From Deltaproteobacteria bacterium (GTDB lineage Bacteria; Myxococcota; Myxococcia; Myxococcales; Myxococcaceae), in the NCBI GenBank assembly GCA_016875515.1, contig VGRA01000046.1:1-11047 (forward strand): a stretch of DNA of 11,047 nt. Reading direction: 5' to 3'. Shown piece after piece: positions 6,353 through 11,047 of this stretch. The notes beneath the pieces are model-generated. The model did no database searches, was not told where the DNA came from, and worked only from the letters and a program-made list of their open reading frames with translations. The translations under genes and the position numbers were made by a program. Position 1 is the first letter of the stretch. Every line of letters begins with the position of its first letter.

Positions 6353-7048
6353 ATGATCAACCCGACGCTTGACGTGGGCGACGTCTTCAAGCGGACCTTT
6401 GATTCCTGGAAGGCCATGGCCTGGCCGGTGACGGGCCTGACGGCGGTGATGGTGCTTCCGTTTGCCCTCCTCAACCTCTTCCTCCGCCCAAGCACCGGGG
6501 AGCTGTCCAACCCGGACGAGGCGGCCAACTTCGCCGTGCAGATGGTCCTCTTCCTCGGCCTGCTGCTCGTGCAGGTGATTGTCCAACAGTTCTACATTGC
6601 CGCGGTGTGCAAGGCGGTGGTGGACGTTCAGGACGGGCGGTTGACCGCCACGCTTCCCCAGTTGCTCGAGAGCGTGCGGGCCAACCTGGTGGGGGAGTTG
6701 TTCGCCACGGTCATCCTGATGGGGTTGGGGATCGGCTTCGGGGTGTTGCTGTGCATCGTCCCGGGCGTCTACCTGGCCGTCATCTGGGCCGTGGCCGTTC
6801 CCGTGGTGGTACTGGAGCGGATGAGTGCCATGGACGGCCTCAAGCGCAGCCGGGCATTGGTGGGGGAGAGCTGGCCGCAGGTCCTGGTCGTCCTGTTGCT
6901 GCTGTTCATACTCAACATCGCGCTGTGCGATGCCGGCCCGCTCGCGTCCCTCGTCAACATGCCCCTCTCCGCGATTGCCACCACCCAGATGTACCTCGCG
7001 TTGACCGGCGCCGCGGGGGCGCCTGCGCAGCCGGCCGCGGAGCCCTGA
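6353..7048 (+). CDS. Multi-pass inner-membrane protein, glycerophosphodiester phosphodiesterase membrane-domain / YciC-like
   Basis: A 231-aa protein with an amphipathic start (MINPTLDVGDVFKRTFDSWK) and about five to six hydrophobic segments: roughly 22-45, 60-82, 112-135, 137-157 and 180-197. The start resembling DVFKRTFDSW, the Gly/Pro-rich LGIGFGVLLCIVPGVYLAV helix pair, and the VLERMSAMDGLKRSRALVGESWPQV loop are hallmarks of the integral membrane family related to the membrane domain of glycerophosphodiester phosphodiesterases and to YciC/DUF975 proteins. No phosphodiesterase catalytic domain is present, so enzymatic activity should not be assumed. ATG 6353 is chosen because the conserved motif begins there; the upstream in-frame ATG 6212 would run over the divergent gene. 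The product ends in an Ala/Pro-rich tail. Its role is unknown. Confidence 0.8.
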   Translation: MINPTLDVGDVFKRTFDSWKAMAWPVTGLTAVMVLPFALLNLFLRPSTGELSNPDEAANFAVQMVLFLGLLLVQVIVQQFYIAAVCKAVVDVQDGRLTATLPQLLESVRANLVGELFATVILMGLGIGFGVLLCIVPGVYLAVIWAVAVPVVVLERMSAMDGLKRSRALVGESWPQVLVVLLLLFILNIALCDAGPLASLVNMPLSAIATTQMYLALTGAAGAPAQPAAEP

Positions 7049-7274
7049 GTCGGCTTCAGAACCGGGCGCCCCTTCCCGGACGAGCTGCTGGCGGACCGCC
7101 AGCCCCAGCTCGTCGCCGGGGGTGCGCTCCACGGCGCAGGCGGTCTGGCACCGGGGGCAGCGTACAGGGCAGGGCGCATGGGCCCGGCTGCTTCGCAGGG
7201 CTGCGCGCGGGCCGCCACGGCCGGAGGCGGCGGTGGACTGCCCGCTCCCGGACGGCGTGCGCACCGTGAAACGC
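7049..7274. other. Intergenic stretch without a supported gene; holds one strong hairpin
   Basis: A 226-nt gap between the membrane protein and the Ku remnant. The only clear structure is the hairpin at 7079-7114. One antisense frame reads PVRCPRCQTACAVERTPGDE (about 7160 down to 7101), which resembles half of a zinc-ribbon, but the second CxxC is missing and no start, ribosome site or end supports a gene. No recognisable Ku promoter was found. Confidence 0.5.
7079..7114 (+). terminator. Long GC-rich stem-loop downstream of the membrane protein gene, possible terminator
   Basis: Nine base pairs (GACGAGCTG 7079-7087 with CAGCTCGTC 7106-7114) continue, past a bulged CCC (7103-7105), into six more (CTGGCG 7088-7093 with CGCCAG 7097-7102) closing a GAC loop. 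It begins 31 nt after the stop at 7048. There is no T-tract on either side, so it is not a textbook intrinsic terminator; in high-GC genomes such stems can still stop transcription or protect the 3' end. Confidence 0.4.
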
Positions 7275-7682
7275 ATGGCCAGGCCTCTCTGGAGCGGCGC
7301 GCTGCGCTTCGGGCTCGTGAACGTCCCGGTGCGGTTGTACGCGGCGGTGTCCCAGAAGGAGGTCCACTTCCACCTGCTGCACGGCAAGGACGGCAGGCGC
7401 ATCCGGTACCAGAAGCGCTGCGCGCTGGAGGACGTGCCGGTTTAGGGCGCGGAGATCGTGAAGGGGTACGAGGTCCATCGCGGGCAGTTCATCACCGTCA
7501 CGCAGGAAGAGCTGGACGGACTGGACCCGGCGGCCAGCCGCAGCATCGACATCGAGGACTTCGTGGCCGGGGCGGAGGTGGACCCGGTGCAGTTCGAGAC
7601 GCCCTACTTCCTCGGGCCGGACAAGGGCGCGGACCGCACCTGCGCGCTGCTCGCGCAGGTGATTCGCGAGAGCGGCCGGGCG
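7275..7682 (+). pseudogene. ku: ku remnant (N-terminal half of bacterial non-homologous end-joining protein Ku), broken
   Basis: Bacterial Ku forms a homodimeric ring on DNA ends and recruits ligase LigD. The frame from ATG 7275 begins MARPLWSGALRFGLVNVPVR, the classic Ku start, followed by LYAAVSQKEVHFHLLHGKDG, RYQKRCALEDVPV, EIVKGYEV, IDIEDFV, EVDPVQFETPYFLGPDKG and ALLAQVIRESGR. Codon 57 is TAG (7443-7445), inside the conserved segment between CALEDVPV and EIVKGYEV; the same frame continues as Ku on the other side, so this is a nonsense mutation (a GAG to TAG change is the simplest reading). Similarity to Ku ends near residue 135 (about 7680), whereas bacterial Ku is 260-340 aa. After that the sequence switches to LigD in another frame. 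No functional Ku can be made from this copy. The right boundary is uncertain by about 15 nt. Confidence 0.9.
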
Positions 7683-8059
7683 TGCGCTGCGCGCAGACCA
7701 AGGCCTTTGCGTACGCGGTGGCGGCGTTGCTGGAGCGGATGTGGCCGGACCGGGTGGTGAGCCGGATGGAGAAGCGGCTGCGCACCGGCCGCGTCTTCGT
7801 GGACTGGAGCCAGAATGACGTCCACAAGACCACCGTGAACGTCTACTCCCTTCGCGCGCAGCCCACCCCCACGGTGTCCGCGCCGCTCTCGTGGGAGGAG
7901 CTGGCGGGCGCGGCTCGTCGGGGGTGCGCGGGCGGGCTGGTCTTCACCCCGGCGCAGGTGCTGGAGCGGGTGGCCCGGGAGAAGGACCTCGCCTCCCCGG
8001 TGCTCTCGGTGCGCCAGCGCCCCCCGGCCGGCCTTGATTCGGCCCCGCTCTGCGGCTAG
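7683..8059 (+). pseudogene. ligD: ligD remnant (C-terminal part of the LigD polymerase/primase domain)
   Basis: From about 7690, frame 2 reads TKAFAYAVAALLERMWPDRV, then VSRMEKRLRTGRVFVDWSQN, DVHKTTVNVYSLRA, PTVSAPLSWEEL and a tail LVFTPAQVLERVAREKDLAS ending with TAG at 8057-8059. This is the last roughly 120 residues of the archaeo-eukaryotic-primase-type polymerase domain of LigD. The aspartate of VFVDWSQN corresponds to the third metal-binding Asp of that domain; the first two (DxD), and any ligase and phosphoesterase domains, are absent. The frame differs from that of the Ku fragment just upstream, so no fusion protein is made. It looks like the 3' end of a ligD whose front was deleted together with the end of ku, implying an ancestral ku-ligD order with the polymerase domain at the LigD C-terminus. 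The right edge is a natural stop, 11 nt before the next gene. Confidence 0.88.
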
Positions 8060-8070
8060 CAGGTTGACAC

Positions 8071-8655
8071 ATGCATGCCTTCTCTCAGGAGTCCCTCGCC
8101 CAGCTGTTCACGGACGCCCGCACCCACCGCGCGTGGAAGCCCCTCCCCGTGGAGGACGCCACGCTGCAGCGGCTGTGGGAGTTCACCCAGCTGGGGCCCA
8201 CCTCCGGCAACTGCGTGCCGTTCCGCGTGGTCTTCGTGAAGGGGGCGGAGGCGAGGGCGAAGCTGCTGCCCTGCCTGGATGCGGGCAACGTGGAGCGCAG
8301 CCGCGTGGCGCCGGTCAGCGCGGTGCTGGCGTGGGACCTGTCCTTCCCGGACCGCATGGCCCACCAGAACCCCGGCAAGGACGTCTCCTGGTCGCAGGGC
8401 AACCCGGAGTTGGCGGCCAAGCTGGCAAAGGAGAACGGCTGGCTGCAGGCCGGCTACTTCATCCTCGCGGCGCGCGCGCTCGGGCTGGACTGCGGCCCCA
8501 TGGGCGGGTTCGACGCGGCGAGGGTGGATGCCGCATTCCTCGCCGGGACGCCGTGGCGCTCCTTCATGGTGGTCAACCTCGGCCACGGGGACGGCTCCGG
8601 TCTCTTCCCCCGCGCCCCGCGCGTGCCGTTCTCCGAGGGGGCGCGCGTCCTCTAG
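8071..8655 (+). CDS. Nitroreductase-fold flavoprotein of the RutE/HadB type (malonic semialdehyde reductase-like)
   Basis: A 194-aa FMN-dependent oxidoreductase in the compact RutE subgroup. RutE reduces malonic semialdehyde to 3-hydroxypropionate in pyrimidine breakdown. Features seen are LFTDARTHRAWKPLPV (12-27), the FMN-contacting GPTSGNCVPFRVVFV (42-56), GNVERSRVAPV (72-82), the NGWLQAGYFILAARALGLDC segment (122-141), GPMGGFD (142-148) and the terminal VNLGHGDGSGLFPRAPR block. All are at expected positions and the length matches the family. No other rut genes are nearby, so the physiological substrate is unproven; another enal, quinone or nitro compound is possible. The start ATG 8071 follows a weak AGG at 8060-8063. 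The gene probably heads a run with mutM (11-nt gap). Confidence 0.9.
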   Translation: MHAFSQESLAQLFTDARTHRAWKPLPVEDATLQRLWEFTQLGPTSGNCVPFRVVFVKGAEARAKLLPCLDAGNVERSRVAPVSAVLAWDLSFPDRMAHQNPGKDVSWSQGNPELAAKLAKENGWLQAGYFILAARALGLDCGPMGGFDAARVDAAFLAGTPWRSFMVVNLGHGDGSGLFPRAPRVPFSEGARVL

Positions 8656-8666
8656 AAAGTCCACGC

Positions 8667-9557
8667 ATGCCTGAGCTGCCGGAGGTGGAGGTGGCGGCGC
8701 GCGCGCTGCGCCGCTGGACGGAGGGACGGACGGTGGCCTCCGCCGAGGCGGAGCCCAGCCGCATCTTCCGCGGCGCGGACGCGAGGGGTTTCACCGCGCT
8801 GCGCGGCAAGGTGGCCTCCATCTCCCGGCGCGGGAAGTACCTGATGGTCGCGTTCGAGGACGGGCGCGGCTTCGTGGGGCACCTCGGCATGACGGGCAAG
8901 TGGGTGCGCCGTCCCGGGGGACACCCCGAGCCCTACAGCAAGGCGCGGCTGCGGTTGGACTCGGGCGAGGTGCTGCACTACCGGGACCCGCGGATGTTCG
9001 GCCGCATCGAGCCTGCGCCTGCAGGTGCGCTCTCCCGCGTGCCGGCCGTGGCGGCCCTGGGGGTGGACCCGCTGGTGGATGGGCTGGACGCGGCACGGCT
9101 GAAGGCGGCGCTCTCGGACACCTCCATGGACCTCAAGGTGGCGCTGATGGACCAGTCCCGCGTGGCGGGGCTGGGCAACATCTACGCCGCCGAGGCGCTG
9201 TACCGGGCCCGGCTGCACCCGGCGCGCAAGCCCGCATCCCTGTCCGACGCAGAGTGGAAGGTGCTGTCAGGCGCCATCCACGCGGCGCTGGAGTTCGCGC
9301 TCGCCCAGGAGGACGGGGACGAGATCGCCTACGTGGAAGAGCCCGGCGCGCCCAATCCCTTCCTCGTCTACGGACGCAAGGGGGAGCGTTGCCCGGCGTG
9401 TGACACGGCGTTCGCCTCCTTCACGCAGGGCGGGCGCACCACATGGTACTGCCCCGGCTGCCAGCCGTTGCGGCCCGTGAAGCCGGCGAGGAAGGCGAAG
9501 AAGGCAGCGGCACCTGCCCGGAAGACACCCACTCGAGCGAAGCGGAGGACGTCATGA
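8667..9557 (+). CDS. mutM: Formamidopyrimidine-DNA glycosylase (Fpg/MutM)
   Basis: Removes 8-oxoguanine and formamidopyrimidine from DNA and nicks the abasic site (base excision repair). The start MPELPEVE supplies the catalytic Pro2/Glu3, followed by Lys57 in RRGKYLMV, HLGMTG (72-77), the DPRMFG loop (107-112), GLGNIYAAEALY (168-179) with Asn171, and a C-terminal zinc finger with Cys242, 245, 262 and 265 (C-x2-C-x16-C-x2-C) that includes Arg257 for beta/delta elimination. All catalytic residues are present. The protein is 296 aa; the usual end is just after the finger, but here a Lys/Arg/Ala/Pro-rich tail of about 30 residues (267-296) follows, likely disordered and DNA-binding. The stop TGA overlaps the ATG of the epimerase gene (ATGA), so the two are translationally coupled. 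Confidence 0.96.
   Translation: MPELPEVEVAARALRRWTEGRTVASAEAEPSRIFRGADARGFTALRGKVASISRRGKYLMVAFEDGRGFVGHLGMTGKWVRRPGGHPEPYSKARLRLDSGEVLHYRDPRMFGRIEPAPAGALSRVPAVAALGVDPLVDGLDAARLKAALSDTSMDLKVALMDQSRVAGLGNIYAAEALYRARLHPARKPASLSDAEWKVLSGAIHAALEFALAQEDGDEIAYVEEPGAPNPFLVYGRKGERCPACDTAFASFTQGGRTTWYCPGCQPLRPVKPARKAKKAAAPARKTPTRAKRRTS
9544..9548 (+). promoter_or_regulatory. Ribosome binding site of methylmalonyl-CoA epimerase, inside mutM
   Basis: GGAGG lies 5 nt before ATG 9554, within the last codons of mutM. Together with the ATGA start/stop overlap it fixes the epimerase start and supports coupled translation. Confidence 0.7.
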
Positions 9558-9979
9558 CGGTGAAGGCGAAGGGGCTGGACCACGTGGCCATTGCGGTGAA
9601 GGACCTGGACAAGGCCATCCCCATCTACCGGGATGCGCTGGGGCTGGAACTGGCGGAGGTTGAAGTGGTGGCCGAGCAGCACGTCCGCACCGCCATCTTC
9701 GGCCACGGGATGGGGCGGGTGGAGCTCATCTGTCCCACGGACAACGACAACGGCGTGGCGCGCTTCCTGGAGAAGCGGGGCGAGGGGCTGCACCACATCT
9801 GCATCGAAGTGGAGGACATCCACGCCGCGCTCGCCGCCCTGAAGGCCCGCGGCGCGCCGCTGATTGACGAGACGCCGAAAATGGGCGCCGGCGGGGCGCA
9901 GATTGCGTTCATCCACCCCAAGGGGACTGCCGGGGTGCTCACGGAGCTTCGGCAGGGGACGGCGAAGAAGGAACACTGA
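9554..9979 (+). CDS. mce: Methylmalonyl-CoA epimerase
   Basis: Interconverts (2S)- and (2R)-methylmalonyl-CoA, supplying the isomer used by adenosylcobalamin-dependent methylmalonyl-CoA mutase in propionate and branched-chain/odd-chain metabolism. The 141-aa vicinal-oxygen-chelate protein has two beta-alpha-beta-beta-beta modules. Module 1 holds LDHVAIAVKDLDKA (8-21) and YRDALGLE, and module 2 holds GLHHICIEVEDI (78-89), MGAGGAQIAFIHPK (110-123) and GVLTELRQ. Likely metal ligands are His10, Glu57, His81 and Glu131, all present. The length is normal for the family. The start overlaps the mutM stop. The mutase is not in the window; the PduO-type adenosyltransferase at 2105 would supply its cofactor. 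Confidence 0.95.
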   Translation: MTVKAKGLDHVAIAVKDLDKAIPIYRDALGLELAEVEVVAEQHVRTAIFGHGMGRVELICPTDNDNGVARFLEKRGEGLHHICIEVEDIHAALAALKARGAPLIDETPKMGAGGAQIAFIHPKGTAGVLTELRQGTAKKEH

Positions 9980-10003
9980 GCCGGCCGCGGGGGTGGACTT
10001 TCG

Positions 10004-10033
10004 TTGACTCGCGGCGGCGGCGGGTGGTTTGTC
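10004..10033 (+). promoter_or_regulatory. Weak candidate sigma-70-type promoter for the outer-membrane protein gene
   Basis: TTGACT (10004-10009) is a good -35 box. After an 18-nt GCGGCGG-rich spacer, TTTGTC (10028-10033) is only a poor -10. The position, in the sole 94-nt gap before the gene, is right. Regulation cannot be read from it. Confidence 0.3.
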
Positions 10034-10063
10034 TCCGGGGCCTTTTTCCCTGTCTTCCGGAGA
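10032..10063 (+). promoter_or_regulatory. Inverted repeat that could cover the ribosome binding site of the outer-membrane protein gene
   Basis: TCTCCGG (10032-10038) is perfectly complementary to CCGGAGA (10057-10063), with an 18-nt T/C-rich loop between. The right arm contains the start of GGAGAG (10059-10064), the ribosome binding site 9 nt before ATG 10074. A folded leader would hide the site. Seven base pairs with a long loop is modest, so chance is possible. Confidence 0.3.
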
Positions 10064-10073
10064 GACCCACACC

Positions 10074-11047
10074 ATGGCCCGAGCCCTGCTGGCCGCGCTG
10101 CTGCTGACCCCCGCGCTGGCCCTCGCCGAGGACGTGGACGGCGGCACCCCCGCGCCGTCTGCCGCGTCCACCGAGGAGGTGCGCCGCGAGGTGGACCAGA
10201 AGCTCGAGCAGGCGAAGCGCGAGCTGAAGGACCAGCTCGCGGAGATCCGCGGCCAGTACGCCGCCCACGCCGCGTCCCAGCAGTGGCAGGACGCGTGGGT
10301 GGAGCAGAAGCGCAAGCTGGAGCTCTTCACGCTGGATGGCTACCTGCGCCTCCGGCCGGACCTCTTCAACAAGTTCGATCTCAACCGCCCCGCGGACCCG
10401 GACGGCTTCACCCTGTGGCAGCAGTCCCCCACCGGCGCCAAGGAGAACACCCAGGCGGGCGCCAACCTGCGGTTGCGGCTGGAGCCCTCGCTCAACGTCT
10501 CCGAGGAGGTGCGCGTCCGCATGCAGGTGGACGTGCTGGACAACCTGGTGATGGGCAGCACGCCGGACTCCCGGCTGGGAAGCGAGTCCACCTCCTACGA
10601 CTTGTTCAGCGAGGGCCAGTCCGTGCTGCGTACCGGCGTCAACGCGGTGAAGGACAGCCTCTCCTTCCGCCGTGTCTGGGGCGAGGTGGGCACGCCGGTG
10701 GGCATCCTGCGGTTCGGCCGGATGGGCTCGCACTGGGGCCTGGGGATGCTGCGCAACGACGGCAACTGCCTGGACTGCGACCACGGGGACTCCGTGGACC
10801 GCGTGCAGTTCGTCACCGAGCCGCTGCCCGGCCTGTACGTGACGCCCATGCTGGACTTCAACGCCGAGGGGCCCTCCAGCGCCACCCTGGCGGAGGGCGG
10901 CCAGCCCTTCGACCTGAGCAACCGGGACGACGCCAACGGCCTGGTCCTGGCGGTGGCGCGGCGGGACACGGACGCCCAGGCCCGGGCACGGCTGGACAAC
11001 GGGCTGGCCGTCTTCAACTACGGCCTGCACTTTACCTGGCGGACGCA
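10074..11047 (+). CDS. Outer-membrane beta-barrel protein with N-terminal coiled coil (myxobacterial type; 3' end beyond window)
   Basis: The open frame runs from ATG 10074, behind GGAGAG, to the right edge (324 codons, no stop). Residues 1-18 form a signal peptide (MARALLAALLLTPALALA, cleaved before Glu19). Residues about 31-75 are charged and heptad-like (EEVRREVDQKLEQAKRELKD onward), a probable short coiled coil as in porins anchored to the cell wall. After LFTLDGYLRLRPDLF the sequence alternates polar and hydrophobic residues with aromatic-ended strands (NLRLRLEPSLNVSEEVRVRM, RVWGEVGTPVGILRFGRMG), as in a large outer-membrane barrel. An extracellular-loop-like GNCLDCDHGDSVDRVQF contains a CxxC at 232-235. 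This matches the outer-membrane family I recall as TIGR04565 (OMP_myx_plus). Ligand or transport role is unknown. Confidence 0.85.
   Translation, partial: MARALLAALLLTPALALAEDVDGGTPAPSAASTEEVRREVDQKLEQAKRELKDQLAEIRGQYAAHAASQQWQDAWVEQKRKLELFTLDGYLRLRPDLFNKFDLNRPADPDGFTLWQQSPTGAKENTQAGANLRLRLEPSLNVSEEVRVRMQVDVLDNLVMGSTPDSRLGSESTSYDLFSEGQSVLRTGVNAVKDSLSFRRVWGEVGTPVGILRFGRMGSHWGLGMLRNDGNCLDCDHGDSVDRVQFVTEPLPGLYVTPMLDFNAEGPSSATLAEGGQPFDLSNRDDANGLVLAVARRDTDAQARARLDNGLAVFNYGLHFTWRT

Noticed and set aside
7056..7175. Possible zinc-ribbon gene remnant on the minus strand (CPVRCPRCQTAC)
   Set aside because: Only one CxxC knuckle is present, there is no start with a ribosome site, and a strong hairpin occupies the following bases. 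A degraded remnant is possible but cannot be supported.
7178..8059. Reading the whole 7178-8059 frame as one 293-aa protein
   Set aside because: Its first 170 residues are Arg/Gly/Ala noise in the wrong frame for Ku; only the last part from about 7690 has LigD similarity.
2105..9979. A dedicated B12 gene cluster or cobalamin riboswitch
   Set aside because: Three B12-linked genes are present but spread over 7 kb and two transcription units, and no B12-box-like leader was found in front of any of them.
9368..10330. A 320-aa minus-strand open frame crossing the epimerase and the outer-membrane protein start
   Set aside because: It crosses two supported genes and an intergenic region, shows no family motif, and its serine-rich start is a shadow of GC-rich codons.

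Overview
The window looks like chromosomal DNA of a myxobacterium (Myxococcota, probably near Myxococcus, Corallococcus or Archangium). This is inferred from the very high GC content, the near-exclusive G/C third codon positions, and the gene types present, including an outer-membrane protein of a kind I associate with myxobacteria. No rRNA, tRNA, insertion sequence, CRISPR array, phage gene or replication origin was seen. Most of the window is ordinary housekeeping and accessory metabolism.

Layout. (1) Positions 1-4600 hold a tightly packed plus-strand run: the end of an LACTB2-like metallo-beta-lactamase-fold hydrolase, a double-length divergent ThyX-type thymidylate synthase, a PduO-type cobalamin adenosyltransferase, the epoxyqueuosine reductase QueG, and an EamA/DMT permease. 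Gaps are 20 and 10 nt, followed by overlaps of 4 and 8 nt, so one operon is likely. (2) At 4704-5630 is a pirin carrying an export signal, apparently a Tat-type lipoprotein signal. (3) At 5632-6333 on the minus strand, convergent with the pirin, is a secreted protein with six symmetrically spaced cysteines and a long low-complexity tail. It diverges, across only 19 nt, from a multi-pass membrane protein at 6353-7048. (4) At 7275-8059 is the wreck of a non-homologous end-joining locus: the first half of Ku, with an in-frame TAG, joined out of frame to the last part of a LigD polymerase domain. (5) At 8071-9979 is a second compact run: a RutE/HadB-like nitroreductase, the DNA glycosylase MutM and methylmalonyl-CoA epimerase. 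(6) From 10074 to the right edge runs the start of an outer-membrane beta-barrel protein with an N-terminal coiled coil.

How the genes connect. A vitamin B12 theme recurs: the adenosyltransferase makes the cofactor of methylmalonyl-CoA mutase, whose partner epimerase lies 7 kb downstream, and QueG is itself a cobalamin and iron-sulfur enzyme that is translationally coupled to the adenosyltransferase. DNA maintenance also recurs: thymidylate synthesis, 8-oxoguanine repair by MutM, and the lost Ku/LigD system.

Most interesting points: the Ku::LigD deletion chimera; the Tim-like six-cysteine hairpin in a secreted bacterial protein; the overlapping back-to-back promoter-like hexamers between 6333 and 6353, which suggest leaderless divergent transcripts; the tandem ThyX whose canonical motif is degenerate in both halves; and the exported pirin. 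I did not find a clearly new multi-gene system.
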